A DNA stretch of 64,000 bases from Neovahlkampfia damariscottae (GCA_016618085.1 JABLTG010000063.1:1-64000), one strand, 5' to 3'; positions 1 through 10,483 are shown, numbered from the stretch's first letter. Numbers and translations: made by a program. Notes: a model not told the origin generated them from the sequence alone.

Positions 1-824
1 TTCGAGAATGTTAATCAAATGATAATGATAACTTCCATTAAAATTTCCCATAATATGCAGTTCAACCAAACTTCGATCTTCATATGAGGCTCCATCACAT
101 CCAATCCAAATTTCTTTAATTTCACTTAAAATTTGAGCAATTTTTAAGTCTCCTGCCAGTCCTTTAATGACTAATGATCTGAGTGCGCTTTGCTTAGAAA
201 TTAATCGATTTGGAGCATACTCAAAATTTGACCAAAATTCTCCGGTTCTTCTTAAGACATCTCCAACTTGGTTTGCAGAAACATAATTTTTTGTTTAGAG
301 GTCAGAAAGTACATCAATGACATCAGCAGCAATAGAAGATCTTCCTTTTGTGGGTGAATCTTTTTCAAAAAATTTTTTTTTTTGAAAATAATTTCTTCTG
401 GTAATGTGTTGCACTTTTTCGTTTTTTTGAACCTTCGTTGATGATTAAATACCGTTTTCTTACCATTTACACTTGAGGTTCCAGTTTTTTGTACTTTTTG
501 AATGGTTGGAGAATGAAAATTTGGTTGATCATTATTTGAAATTGTTATGATTTCCGTTGGAGCACCTAAAAATAAACTAAATAAATATTTTCATACCATA
601 TTTTCATCTGATCGAGTTTCGGTTGAGCCCATTGAAGCCTGTGACCTGTGATTATAATCTGAGTAACAATCTTTACAAATAGAACCACCAAGTGGAGGAT
701 CATCCTTCCAAAAGGTCTTATTTTCTTCAGTGACTGGTCTTGGCTTTAAATAGAATTTTTTTGACTGGCGAAGAAGTGGTTTAGGCCGATGAACTACACA
801 TCTGTATTTGTGAAAATGATGCAT
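1..824 (-). pseudogene. Broken unrecognised gene, 3' end outside window
   Basis: Reading leftward from the ATG at 824, a Lys/Arg-rich N-terminus with a C-x2-C pair (ICKDC) runs to about 595. A short intron of about 31 nt with GT-AG ends follows, and the reading continues through a basic linker into a longer region (about 300 to 1) whose translation looks protein-like, with phrases such as VSANQVGDVLRRTGEFW and IWIGCDGASYEDRSL. The open frame is interrupted about twice, so I call it a decayed gene. I do not recognise the family. The Asp-Gly-Ala-Ser stretch and the lack of a housekeeping match make a mobile-element origin possible, but that is a guess. A CCAAT box at 831-835 sits directly before the start, as for the intact genes here. 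Confidence 0.4.
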
Positions 825-875
825 TATTGACCAATGGGATTTTAGGAAAAATTTAATTTTATGACCAAAAAAATT

Positions 876-1391
876 TTATTTTAACAAATTATTTTCTTTA
901 CAGTAATTATATTTCAAAATTCTTTTTTCCAATTTTTTTGGTGTCATTTGATATTTATTCAATTTATGATCCATTGACATTTTTTTATAATCATTACCAT
1001 ATTTTTCAATGAATTTATCAAGTGCTAATCTTTCACCAGGTGGAAATTCATCTTTATTCTTTGGACCAGCTTTTTAAAAAAATATAAAAAAAAATCAGTT
1101 CAAAATCATACCACTTGGTTTTGGTTCAGGCATTTCATCTAATTTTTCAACTGGAATCAAATCTAATAATTTTTCAACTTGTTTTTTATTATCTCTAACT
1201 TGATCTAAATTCTGTTTGTAAGCTATTCCAAGTCTAGCATAATTTTGATCTTTTGATAAATGTTTATCCCATAACTCTGCACTGTCATGTGTTAAATGAT
1301 ATAATGGTTTGTATTTTTTCTTTGTTGCATTACTTCTAGCTTTAGTTTTTGTTTTTGTTTTTTTCAATGGATTATGATTTTTTTTAACCAT
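876..1391 (-). CDS. NOP16: Nucleolar protein 16 (Nop16) family, 60S ribosome biogenesis
   Basis: Two exons, about 157 aa, joined across an intron at about 1071-1112 (PKPS|AGPKNK). The N-terminus is very basic (KKTKTKTKARSN), as expected for a nucleolar protein. It is followed by the Nop16 pattern: HDSAELWDKHLSKDQNY, then KLDEMPEPKPS, and at the C-terminus LDKFIEKYGNDYKKMSMD followed by KYQMTPKKLEKRI. That last block is the family hallmark (a short helix, then an Asn/Tyr-Gln-x-Thr-Pro-x-x-Leu motif). Known family role: an assembly factor of pre-60S particles in the nucleolus. The start is taken at the ATG at 1391; a further upstream in-frame extension has no ATG. It shares a 62 bp divergent promoter with the START-domain gene. 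Confidence 0.85.
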
Positions 1392-1453
1392 TTTGTTTTG
1401 AAAGTAAGGTGTAGTGTGATTGGTTGGAATTTTCACAACACAAAACAAACTTT
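1392..1453. promoter_or_regulatory. Bidirectional promoter, NOP16 / START gene
   Basis: A 62 bp gap between two divergent ATGs. It contains TGATTGG at 1417-1423, the motif found before almost every gene start in this window. No TATA-like element is distinct from the general AT background. Confidence 0.55.
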
Positions 1454-2286
1454 ATGGATCTTCACAAGGAAAATCAAGAAAAAGAAAAATCAACAGATGA
1501 CTATAATTTAAAAGGGTTAAAAGAAATGTTGATGATGGAAATGAAAAATTTTGGAAATACAACTGACGAAGACTGGAAACTCATTACAAAACATAGAAAT
1601 ATTAAAGTATATCAAAATGTGAAAGAAGATATATTCACTTTCAAAGGAGAAATGATTTTTCATAATGTTGATGGAAAAACAATTTTTAATTTAATTTGTG
1701 ATACAAAATTGAGGTAAGAAATTGAAACGTCGTCATAAACAAAAAAATAGAAAACAATGGGATCATGGTTATTTAAAAGAAGAAGTATTAGAAATAATAT
1801 CAGAAAAAGAAGATATTATTTATATTCAAATTAAAACACCAAAAGGTATAACTAACAGAGATAACTGTTTGTATAGATTTAAAGAAAATATAAATGATCA
1901 ACAATTTTTTATTTTAAGTAAATCTGTTGAAAGAAAAAAGAAAGATGACAATTTTGTTAGAGCAACCACTTACTATCATAATTATTATATTGAAACTTTA
2001 TCTGACAACACAACGAAATTATTTATTTTATCTAAACAAGGTAAGTTATTCATTTCATTGTTCTTAATTTCTTTCAAAAGGTATCGACCCTTTTTATTGG
2101 ATTAATTTTTCCAGAATTTGGTAACTTTTTTTTTTTTCATTCATTTTAGGTGGTTATATTCCTAATTTCTTGATTCAATTAGTTGCAAAGTCTAAACCTA
2201 AACAATGGTATAAATTGATGGAAAATGCAGTATCAAATTTTAAAATTGGAAATCTTGAAAATTTCATCCCTGAATCCAAATTGTAA
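1454..2286 (+). CDS. START-domain lipid-transfer-like protein
   Basis: Three exons with introns at 1714-1750 and 2041-2149. The product is about 230 aa and is almost entirely one StAR-related lipid transfer (START) domain: the entry DEDWKLITKHRNIKVYQN, the core KLRKQWDHGY (the conserved Arg/Lys-x-Trp-Asp), the strand DIIYIQIKTPKGITNRD, and the C-terminal turn GGYIPNFLIQLVAK with the Gly-Gly-x-Ile-Pro signature that precedes the lid helix. The family binds a single lipid (sterol, phospholipid or ceramide) in a hydrophobic tunnel; the ligand cannot be told from sequence. There is no signal peptide or membrane segment, so it is probably cytosolic. The ATG at 1454 is the first in frame. It converges with the Sin1 gene, with 19 bp between the stops. 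Confidence 0.8.
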
Positions 2287-2305
2287 AAAAAAAAAAAATG
2301 ATTTT

Positions 2306-4247
2306 TTATAAAATTTTAAAAATAACTTTCAAGTCGTTAATTCTTGAATATAATTTCTTTCTTGGATCTAAAGTCAAATTAAATTCTTCTTTCAAATCAT
2401 TCAAAGTCAATTTAATCAAAGTATCACCATCAACATTTGATTGTTTGAATTTCTCTTTGAATTCAGGGAATCCAATTTGTGTTAACCAAATTAAAACATC
2501 TTCATTTGTCCATTTTTTAACATTTTTTTGATACAATTTATTTTCACTAACAAAAGATGAGGAGTTTCTTTTTTTCTCATTTGAATCTTGTTCATTTATT
2601 AAATCATCAATATAGTTATGATTAATCTTTACATTTAAATTTGAAGTAGATGTTGTTTCTCTGATAGATTTAAAAATATTTGCTTTAGCCAATAAATTCG
2701 TTGAAGAATCCCGCCTTTTTTCAGCCAATGGATTTGAGTTCAATAAAAAAAATTTCTTTTCATTTTTTGATTCTAAAGCATTATCACTTGAAATTAAACT
2801 CATATCAGGTTTAAATTTATCATCAATCATTGATTGTTTTCTAAAATAGAAACCTGTTTGTGTTCTTTTTTGTTGATTTAAATCTAATAAATAATTTAAA
2901 GTTTTGATAATCTCATCTAATTCAATTGTAGTTTTAGTTTCATATTGAAATTTTTCATCATTATCAAAAAGAATAAAAAATTTTTTTTCTTTAATTTTTG
3001 AAATTGAAATTATTCTTGAAATTGATCTTTCTTCTTTTTTTGTTGAAAATAATAAATTTAATTTTCTTTTAAAAAATGTATGATAAATAAAATTTGAATC
3101 AAATCCAATTTTAATTTCTTCTTTTGAGAATTTATTTACAAGTGTAACTATTTATTTGAAAAGAATTAACGAACTTTACCATTATATTCAGAATCAACAT
3201 CCATACTTAGTTTTGGAAATGCAAATGTTGAATGTTGTTCATCTGATATTTTTATCCATGAATTTTTGGATTCTCTTAAACTTTTGATATCTTTTAAAAT
3301 TACAATATTCAAATTAGATGATAAAATAGTTTGATACTTTAACTCTGGTGAAATTGGTTGTAAAATGTTATCAATAACTAAATATAAATGATACTAAAAA
3401 TAGTTAGGATCGGAAAAATTATACTTTGTCTTTTTCTATATTACACCTTTTTGAAATGTATTCATATAAATCAATTAAAAATAAATCTGGTGATACATGT
3501 AATATTCTAACTTTATTTCCACCAATAATCAATTTTAATTTTTTATACTCTAAAAAATTGAATTCGTCTTCTTCTTCAGCTACTTTTTAAGTTTCTTTTT
3601 TAAAAACATACTTTGATAATCTTTTTCTTTCCATTTTTCATCTAATTTTAAAATGAATAAATCAAATCCGAAATCTAATATTGGTACACTTTTCTCCATC
3701 ATTGGCATATCTGAATCGATTTCAACTGAACCATTTCTATTCTTTTGACCTACAAATATCAAATAACCTTGATATTAATTAAAAAATATGACCACAAACC
3801 ATCTGGATCTTTAAAAAGAGGTAACTTTTTCGTTTCTACTGTATATTGAATTAAAGCCATTCTAATTAACTCTATACCAAGTGTTCTTTTATTTACTTGT
3901 AATTGAATTCCATAAAGATCTCTTTCATTTTTTTGTTTTTGTTGAACATAAACAGTCACAGTATTCTTCAATTTTTTCAATGGTTTTTTTAAATTTTCTG
4001 ATAAAACTGAAGGGATTATTGATTTTAAATCTTGTCCATTTTCTTCTTTTTCAATTATAAATTCTTCCGTTTTGAATTCTCTATTGGAATCTCGTTTTCT
4101 TGATTTTTGTTCTTTTTTGAATTTCTCCATATCAAAATTAGATACGTCACTTAAATCTAATGAATCCATAGGAGGACTCAAAGAACTGGAAATTGAAAAA
4201 AATTCATCATCAAAAATCAGTTCGTTTGGAGGAGAATTTGAAAACAT
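2306..4247 (-). CDS. TORC2 subunit Sin1/AVO1-like (CRIM, RBD-like, PH) with a C-terminal SAM domain
   Basis: Several short introns (3750-3799, about 3585-3613, about 3395-3425, about 3140-3172) join one frame of about 590 aa. The CRIM domain is recognisable: KLPLFKDPDG, then after the first intron EIDSDMPMMEKSVPILDFGFDLFIL, close to the Sin1 pattern Asp-x-Asp-Phe-Pro-x-Leu-Asp ... Phe-Gly-Phe-Asp-x-Phe. A Ras-binding-like segment follows (KLKLIIGGNKVRILHVSP) and then a PH-like domain (FDSNFIYHTFFKRKLNLLF ... KKFFILFDNDEKFQYET). The last 70 residues are a SAM domain (WTNEDVLIWLTQIGFPEF ... VDGDTLIKLTLNDL). Sin1 holds TORC2 together and recruits Akt/SGK-type kinases at the membrane. The SAM domain is not part of the usual Sin1 layout. 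Assignment to Sin1 rests mainly on CRIM. Confidence 0.75.
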
Positions 4248-4312
4248 TGATTGGACAGGAAAATTAATTCAAAATTATTGGTTAAAAAATACACAGAAGA
4301 AAATTCAAAAGA
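4248..4312. promoter_or_regulatory. Bidirectional promoter, Sin1 / Cys-His protein
   Basis: A 65 bp gap between divergent ATGs, with TGATTGG at 4248-4254 and a second ATTGG at 4277-4281. The first copy abuts the predicted Sin1 ATG, which hints that Sin1 may use a slightly later ATG. Confidence 0.5.
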
Positions 4313-4976
4313 ATGGATGATTTATCACTTGATATACGTTCACAAAGATTAAGTGATACATATCCTATTAGACAAAGGTAAAATTATTCTTTTTTTTTTT
4401 CGAAATTACAATTAGAATTCAAGATAAATCTTTTGGTTTTTTATCAAAGTTGTACGCTAAATTTTTGGCATATTACATATTAAACCCAATGATAAATATA
4501 TTATTTCCAAGAATACTTAATAATTCTCGAATTCTTTCATTATTTGGTTTTAGACCTTCAACACAAGTAAAGTTACTTTGTGAATGGACTTGTGCTGATG
4601 GACATATTTGTACATACAAAGAAGGTCATAAAGGCAAACATCTTTGTATTTTTGGACATGCTGAAAATAAAAAAATACTCAAGTGTAAATCAATATGTGA
4701 TTGTAGAGGTTGTGAAGCAGATTGTGTTTTTGAACCTGGTCATTCTGGAATTCATAAATGTTATTTTAGACATTATCCATCAGATATACCATCAACTATG
4801 ATACAAAAAGAAAGGTAAAAAAAAAAAAAAAGAGTAAAAGTCTTTGAAGTTTTCAAAACGAAAAATCAATTGGTGATTATATTGATGAATTGGCTTATAT
4901 TACACCTGAAGATATGAAATTCTCTCATATACCAAAATGTGTTAAAGAAAAGGATGAAAATTGGTTCGAACCATGA
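4313..4976 (+). CDS. Cys/His-repeat protein, family unrecognised
   Basis: Three exons: MDDLSLDIRSQ..., then after an intron at about 4379-4415 a hydrophobic stretch (LAYYILNPMINILFP) and a Cys/His-rich core, then after a poly-A-rich intron starting near 4816 the tail ending in KEKDENWFEP at 4976. About 195 aa. The core has two tandem units of the form C-x3-C-...-GHxGxHxC, seen in CEWTCADGHICTYKEGHKGKHLC followed by an FGH, and in CKSICDCRGCEADC with FEPGHSGIHKC. The spacing suggests paired zinc sites. Similar GHxGxHxC repeats occur, as I recall, in many protist proteins, some with VWA or kinase domains, but I cannot name a function. The N-terminal hydrophobic segment could be a membrane or amphipathic helix. 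Confidence 0.65.
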
Positions 4977-5045
4977 AAGAAGTAATTTGTGGTTTGGTAG
5001 TAAAAAAAAAGTCAAGTTCAGATTTTGTTTCAAAATAAAATATTT

Positions 5046-6386
5046 TTATGAAAATCTCATAGAACTACATTGTATTAAAAGTTCAATCCATTCTCTCATT
5101 GAAGATTCTGAATTACATTCTAAATAGTATGAAATACCTCTTGAATAAATGACAAAACAATAAGGTCTCTTTTCTTTTAACTTATGATTTGTTGTATTTT
5201 CTTCAATTGCAGCTCCTTCTAAAAATATTGAACCTTCTGATTTTACACCACTTTTCCAAATTTTTTCACTTGAAAAAAACATTAACTTATCTGCTCTTAA
5301 AACAAAAAATTTCTTTGTCCAAATTCCTGTAATTGCTGATTTCTTTACAAGTTCACCTTTTCTTAAAATTTTTTTTTTATCTTTATGATGTTTTCTTTCT
5401 AAATCAAAAAAGTCTTTTCCAACACCTGCTGAAATAATTTTACTTTTTTTTTTCTTTTTTTCAGAACCATCAGAACTACCACCTCCTTCTGTAAAATTTC
5501 TTGGTGAAGATAAATTCTTTTCACTTAAATCATCATTTAGATTTCTTGGTGAAATAGTGCCAAGACTTTTATCTGATGAAAATGAGGTTTGAGAAATATT
5601 ATTCTTATTAACCATTTCAGGTGAGTTTGGTGCTGATTTTATTTCTAATGCTTCATGTAAATATTCAATTTGAAAGAATCTTTGAGTATCATCCCATAAT
5701 CGATTACAAATAAAAACCCAATCTTTTTTTGGAAATAATTTTTCAACTGATTCATCATACTTTACACTTTTTACTTCTGGTTTTTCAGGAGGTTCAAATA
5801 AAAATTCAATTTCTTCAAATTCTTCTTCTTCTTCTTCTTCAGATGTTTCAACTATAATTTCTTCAACGTGTTTTTTTTTTTTCTTTTTTTTAACTTCTTC
5901 TTCTTCTTGTACAATTTCTTCTTCAAGATTCATTTTTTCTTCACCTTCTTCAATTTTTTTTTTCTTCTTTTTTTTTTCTGTAATTTTCAAATTTGATAAA
6001 TCATCTTCTTCTGGAATATCTTGTTTCTTTTCTTCAATTTTTGAAGGTTTAAATGAAAATCCTTCTTCTTCTTCTTCAATTTTTTTTTCTTTTTTCTTTT
6101 TCTTTTTTTCTTCCATTTTTGAACTTTTAACACTTGAGTCTGGTGTAAAAGTGAAACTTTCATCTTCTTCTTTTTTTTCTTTTTTCTTTTTTTTTTTCTT
6201 TTCTTCATCTGTTTTTACTCCAGAAGAAGGTGTAAAAGTGAAACCTTCTTCTTCTTCAGTTTTCTTTTTGTTTTTTTTTTTATTGAGTGAAGCTTCTAAT
6301 CCTTCTAGTGTTAATTCTTCATCTTCTTTCTTTTTCTTTTTTGTTTTTGATTTCTTTTTTATTGCAGATTCATCAAATTCATCCAT
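5046..6386 (-). CDS. PH-domain protein with long Lys/Glu low-complexity N-terminus
   Basis: A single exon of 446 aa. Residues 1-210 are alternating poly-Lys and poly-Glu blocks with three degenerate copies of a short motif, (G/S)F(T/S)F(T/K)P(S/D)S, spaced about 35-45 residues apart. The middle has an acidic/aromatic stretch (EEFEEIEFLFEPPEKP) and Ser/Asn-rich linkers. The C-terminal 110 residues form a PH domain: ILRKGELVKKSAITGIWTKK, FFVLRADKLMFF, then YCFVIYSRGISYYLECNSE and the terminal helix MREWIELLIQ containing the conserved Trp. PH domains bind phosphoinositides or proteins at membranes; no partner can be inferred. The coding strand is strongly purine-rich. It converges with the Cys/His gene and diverges from inhibitor-2. 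Confidence 0.8.
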   Translation of the reverse strand: MDEFDESAIKKKSKTKKKKKEDEELTLEGLEASLNKKKNKKKTEEEEGFTFTPSSGVKTDEEKKKKKKKEKKEEDESFTFTPDSSVKSSKMEEKKKKKKEKKIEEEEEGFSFKPSKIEEKKQDIPEEDDLSNLKITEKKKKKKKIEEGEEKMNLEEEIVQEEEEVKKKKKKKHVEEIIVETSEEEEEEEFEEIEFLFEPPEKPEVKSVKYDESVEKLFPKKDWVFICNRLWDDTQRFFQIEYLHEALEIKSAPNSPEMVNKNNISQTSFSSDKSLGTISPRNLNDDLSEKNLSSPRNFTEGGGSSDGSEKKKKKSKIISAGVGKDFFDLERKHHKDKKKILRKGELVKKSAITGIWTKKFFVLRADKLMFFSSEKIWKSGVKSEGSIFLEGAAIEENTTNHKLKEKRPYCFVIYSRGISYYLECNSESSMREWIELLIQCSSMRFS

Positions 6387-6469
6387 TTTTAGTTTTTATT
6401 TTCCGTTGTGTGTTTAATTTCTTATTGGTCAATGTACTAATTTGGGTAAAAAAAATAAAGAAAATAAAA
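6387..6469. promoter_or_regulatory. Bidirectional promoter, PH protein / inhibitor-2
   Basis: An 83 bp gap with ATTGG at 6424-6428 (context TTATTGGTCAAT, which also reads ATTG on the other strand), followed by A-rich sequence up to the ATG at 6470. Confidence 0.5.
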
Positions 6470-7001
6470 ATGGAAAGTAAAACAGAAACACCTCCTCATG
6501 GTATTTTAAAACATGATAAAAAAACTGATGGAAAAGAAAAACAATTTCATTGGAATGAAGATAACTTGGAAGAAAATGAAAAAATTAAAAAAGAATTGGT
6601 ATGAAAACTTTTCATTAATTTTTTAGAATCCTCAAAAAATAATAGAACCAAAAACACCATATTCTTATCATAAAGAGGGTGATGATGAAAATGATACAAT
6701 TGTTATTGAAACACAAGAAGAAGAAAAAGAAGAAATAAAAACTAAAGGAGAAAAACCAAAAGTCGTTGAAGAAAGAGTTCAAAAGCAAACAGAAAATAAA
6801 GCAGAAGAAAAATCAGAATGGGATGAAGAAAGTGAAGAAGAAGGTGAAGTTATTCATGACCCAAATTTTGAAAAAAAAAGAAAAGCTCATTACAACGAGT
6901 TTGAAATGATCAAAAAAATGAAAGAAGAAGGTAAATTAGATGATGAAGTTGATGAAGAAGAAGAAGAAGATGATGATGATGTCGTAATTGTTGTAACATA
7001 A
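6470..7001 (+). CDS. PPP1R2: Protein phosphatase 1 inhibitor-2 (IPP-2/GLC8 family)
   Basis: Two exons around a 28 nt intron (6599-6626), about 168 aa. The family signatures appear in order: HGILKHD (the KGILK-type PP1 docking motif), FHWNEDNLEENEKIKKEL, KIIEPKTPYSYH (the Pro-directed Thr-Pro site phosphorylated by GSK3/CDK in known inhibitor-2), and DPNFEKKRKAHYNEFEMIKK (the helix that lies across the PP1 active site). The tail is acidic (poly Glu/Asp). The known role is to bind and regulate the PP1 catalytic subunit in cytosol and nucleus. The Thr in PKTPY is the expected regulatory residue. Its stop lies 3 bp from the stop of NSUN6 on the other strand. Confidence 0.9.
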
Positions 7002-7004
7002 ATT

Positions 7005-8558
7005 TTAAAATTTTTTAATAAATTTTGCAATAAAGAAACCTATTGATTCCTTGTTTAAAACTGGATCAAATCTTAAAACTTTTTCAGCAACATCCTTTGA
7101 TAATATTGAATGTAAACCATGAGTTGCATATTTTTTATACTTTTTATCAATATCTACCAACTCTAAACCTAATTCTTTTGTTGCAAAATTAACATTTTCT
7201 TCACCTTCCATTGGGTTCAATGTACAAACTGAATAGACTAAAGTTCCATTTTTCTTAAGTAATCCTACTGCTTCTTTCAATAATCTTTTTTGATAGGAAG
7301 AACATTCTTTCAAGAAATCTAAAAAAAAGTGATTAGAGATCAAAGGTCTTACTCATATTTTCATTATTTAAATTGAATATTGGTCGTAGTCCTAGTCCAC
7401 TACATGGAGCATCTAATAATATTTTATCAAATGATTCTTTTGAATATCCATCTTTCAAAGCTGTAGTTGCATTTTGTTTAAATATTTGTAAATTTTCCAA
7501 GTTTTGTTCTTTCTTTATCTTTTGTAATATTTTAATTTTTGATCTATTTTTATCAAACGCGAATACTTCACCATTTTCTTTTTTTGATTCTGTTTCCATC
7601 ATTTGTTTGAATTTCATAATGTTACTTGTCAAGAATTAATTATAATAAACAAACCATAAATGACTTGTTTTACCACCTGGTGCCGCACACATATCTAAAA
7701 CTTTTTCATTCGCATTTGGATCCAAAACATGAGTCACTAAAGAATAATTTTAAACTAAAAATTAAAATTACCTGTTTAAAAAGAGTTTAGTATTAATAGT
7801 CAAATACCAATCATTGATGGCAAATTTTGAACAAAATATTTTGCAGAATCCAAATCATTCAAAGAAGAAGATGAGAAAATACATTCTTTTGTTTCAACAG
7901 CAATACCTGTTTTAATTGTATGGAATATAGATGAATGATCCATTTTTAATAATCCATTTCCAATGAATAAAAAGTTCTCATCAATATCTTCATTTTGAAA
8001 TTTCTTTCCTCTTGGAATTTTTATTTTGTCATCAATTTGACATAAAATGGAAACGTTTTTATCATATTTTGAGATTCCAATTACACCCTGTTTTTAAAAG
8101 TTATTCAATTTTTTTTTTTTTTACTGGAGCAAAACAATGAGCTCCTCTTAAAACAGCTTCACCACATTTTTGACCAACTACAACAAAATTCTCTAATAAT
8201 TTAATATCTTCATTTGGTCCAACAACAGGAAGACATAAACAATCAGGAATTGTTTCATGAATTTGAATTTCATACTTTTCGTCAAAAAACTTGAAAATCT
8301 CTTTCTTTGAAGACTCCATATCTATTGGGTTATTTACACGTATTGTCGTAATTGAAGGAGGTAAACTTTAAAATTATTAAAACAAATAAAAAAATACCAA
8401 AGAGATTTACAAATATTTTCAAAATGCTCTTTTCCGTAATGTTGTTTTAAATATTCAGCAACTTCTTCATCAAAATGAACTTTTAAATTTGAAAACATCA
8501 ATGGTTGCGATAATTTTATTTTTTTTTTTGGTGGTTCTGTTGATTGATTTTCTTTCAT
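7005..8558 (-). CDS. NSUN6: NSUN6-like tRNA/mRNA (cytosine-5) methyltransferase with PUA domain
   Basis: Several exons; first intron at about 8368-8397 (KSLC|LPPSITTIRVN). The N-terminal part and PUA domain read CLCLPVVGPNEDI, VVVGQKCGEAVLRGAHCFAP and FLFIGNGLLK, matching the NSUN6 PUA block rather than NSUN2 or NSUN5. The SAM-binding site is LDMCAAPGGKTSH (about 7660-7760). The catalytic motifs are ILLDAPCSGLGLRP (motif IV, Pro-Cys-Ser) and LVYSVCTLNPMEGEENV (motif VI with the nucleophile Cys). The C-terminus DPVLNKESIGFFIAKFIKK is the usual NOL1/NOP2/Sun ending. Known NSUN6 methylates C72 of the acceptor stem of tRNA-Cys/Thr and some mRNAs. Both key cysteines are present, so it should be active. 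Confidence 0.88.
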
Positions 8559-8651
8559 GTTTTTTTTTAACGGAAAATTATTCAAATGGTATTGGTCTAA
8601 AATTTTAAACCAATGAAAATATTTTTTGATTTCTCTTGAAGTAAGCAGAAA
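8559..8651. promoter_or_regulatory. Bidirectional promoter, NSUN6 / EF-hand gene
   Basis: A 93 bp gap with ATTGG at 8591-8595 and CCAAT at 8610-8614, an inverted pair, one oriented to each gene. Confidence 0.55.
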
Positions 8652-9172
8652 ATGACAAGCACAGTACAACACAATTTTGACAAAGAACAAGTTGAAGTTT
8701 TAAAAGAAACATTCGAGTTATATCAAATAAAATCAAAAGAAAATGTAAATGTACTGAAAATGAAAGAGTTTTCTTTGGCTTATAATTATTTAACTGGAAA
8801 ATCCTTTTCTAAAGATCAATTAAATGAAATAAAAAGTGAAGCTGTAAAAAATGGTGCAAAATTAGAAGAAAATCAAATTTTAATTACATTTGAAATCTTC
8901 TTGGCTATTTTATCAACAAGAATGAAAAATTCTGATGAAGAAATTGTACAAGAAATGTTTCAATACTTTGATAGAACAAATGATGGATTCATAGGAAATG
9001 ATGAAATTAGACATATTTTTAAAAGACTCGGAGATCATCTTTCCGTTGATGAAGTCAACTTGATGATACATCTTATGGATCATGATAAAGATAATAGGTT
9101 TTTTTTATTACTTTTAACATATTCAATAGAATTGATTTTGAAGAATTTAAAAAATATGTTTTGAAAAAATAA
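8652..9172 (+). CDS. Calmodulin-like EF-hand protein
   Basis: Two exons; the intron after HDKDN has a TTTTAAC branch-like site and ends at CAATAG, continuing RIDFEEFKKYVLKK. About 162 aa with four EF-hand positions. The two N-terminal hands are degenerate: FELYQIKSKENVNVLKM lacks the acidic loop residues. The two C-terminal hands are canonical 12-residue loops: DRTNDGFIGNDE and DHDKDNRIDFEE. The layout resembles calmodulin, centrin or regulatory myosin light chains, with calcium binding only in the C-lobe. The precise subfamily cannot be decided. It converges with the F-box gene, with 34 bp between stops. Confidence 0.85.
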
Positions 9173-9206
9173 CTTTTTATTTTTCATGTTTATTTTCTTT
9201 TGAAAT

Positions 9207-10002
9207 TTACAATAATAAAAAAACATCACTTTTTGAAGATGTTCTTTTTTTCAGTGGCACTCTTTTTATAACAAATTCACCTTCATCAAGTTCTTCTCCT
9301 TCTTCTAATACGTTCTCTCCATAGAGATCAAATAAAGTTGACTCTATTCCAGGTTGATATATATCAAATGTTGATGATCCTTTTGTTTCTGATGGTCTTT
9401 CTTTTTCATCTCTGATAATTTCCAATTTTGGTGAATTGTATTTTGAATTTGGTGAATTCAACTTTGAGTTTGGTGTATTTGGCTTTTTAAATATTTTTTT
9501 GAAAACATCTGAGATTGTATTTAAAATTATATTGTGATTGTTCTTTTCTGGTTTTAATGACTCATCCAAATGTTTTGGACGTGCTAAAGTCAAATCTCTT
9601 AAACTCTCTGTATTTACGAATTCTGTTTCAGCAAAAGTATTTGAAAGTGGTAATCTTTGAAATGATCTTTGATTTGAATTGTTTGAGCGTGCTGAATTAA
9701 TTTCTGTGGCAACCTAAAAAATTGTTAATTTATTGTTGTTTTACTTCAGGAATATCCGTTAATTGCAAAAATGATTGATATATACATTTTTCTTTTTTTG
9801 TTTTCCAATATAATAGAAATGCAGGTGGTGGACCTTCTGGTACAATTCTAAATTCCAAAACAATTAATCTCAACCATATTCTTTCCAGCAATACACCCTG
9901 GTTGATCTTTTTGGATGTTCTTCTTGTATTAAGTAAATCTTTGGCCTCTAAAAACGAAAAAACGTTGAGGAATTCATCTTTGCTTAAAGTGTTTAAGCTC
10001 AT
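9207..10002 (-). CDS. F-box protein
   Basis: Two exons, intron at about 9716-9745, about 250 aa. Residues 5-45 are an F-box: LSKDEFLNVFSFLEAKDLLN, then TSKKINQGVLLERIWLRL. An F-box binds Skp1 in SCF ubiquitin ligases. The rest has no recognisable substrate domain: a Pro-rich turn, a Ser/Asn-rich linker with the short tandem repeat NTPNSKLNSPNSKYNSPK, an acidic stretch (EEGEELDEGE) and a basic C-terminus. The repeat may be a phosphorylation target, but this is inference. ATG at 10002, with TGATTGG at 10027-10033. Confidence 0.75.
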
Positions 10003-10483
10003 GACAAACTGACTTAGTTAAGAAATTGATTGGTCCGTGTTGTCCAATAGATGATTATCATTGACCCAACAAAAAGTATTCCTTGAATTTCTCCAGAATA
10101 TTACAAAAGAGAAGCAATTAAAACTATCAGTTAAAATATATTTTAGAAGGAGAAATCTGTTTTGGGTATTCAATTGACCTTATTTGACGAATTTTCTGCC
10201 TTTTTTGAATTGAAAAGGTTCAATTTCATAGTTTGACCACAATGTTGATGAAGTTAATTTCTCTGTCAAATATTCTCAAACTATTAAATAATATCAACTT
10301 TTATTCCATTGATCTCCGAATCACCATTTTTTGAGTGATATCCAACCATTTTTATCATTCAGACAAAAATATGAGCAGTTCCAACAAACCTTTTCCTAAT
10401 TTATTCTATTTTTCTGTTGAGAGAATTTTTAAAAGATATCATTGGTGGGAATTAAATTCAATCAAAATTTGTCCGAGAACAAC
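10003..10483. other. 481 bp intergenic region between F-box and TTC39 genes
   Basis: One of the longer gaps. It has TGATTGG at 10027-10033 and CCAAT near 10043 for the leftward gene, and ATTGG at 10441-10445 about 40 bp before the rightward ATG. In between is plain AT-rich sequence; an 83-aa open frame (10335-10586) runs into the TTC39 first exon in another frame and looks spurious. Confidence 0.4.

Noticed and set aside
6151-6604. Phe/Ser-rich plus-strand frames near 6.2-6.5 kb
   Set aside because: Antisense to the poly-Lys/Glu part of the PH gene; the real plus-strand gene starts at 6470.
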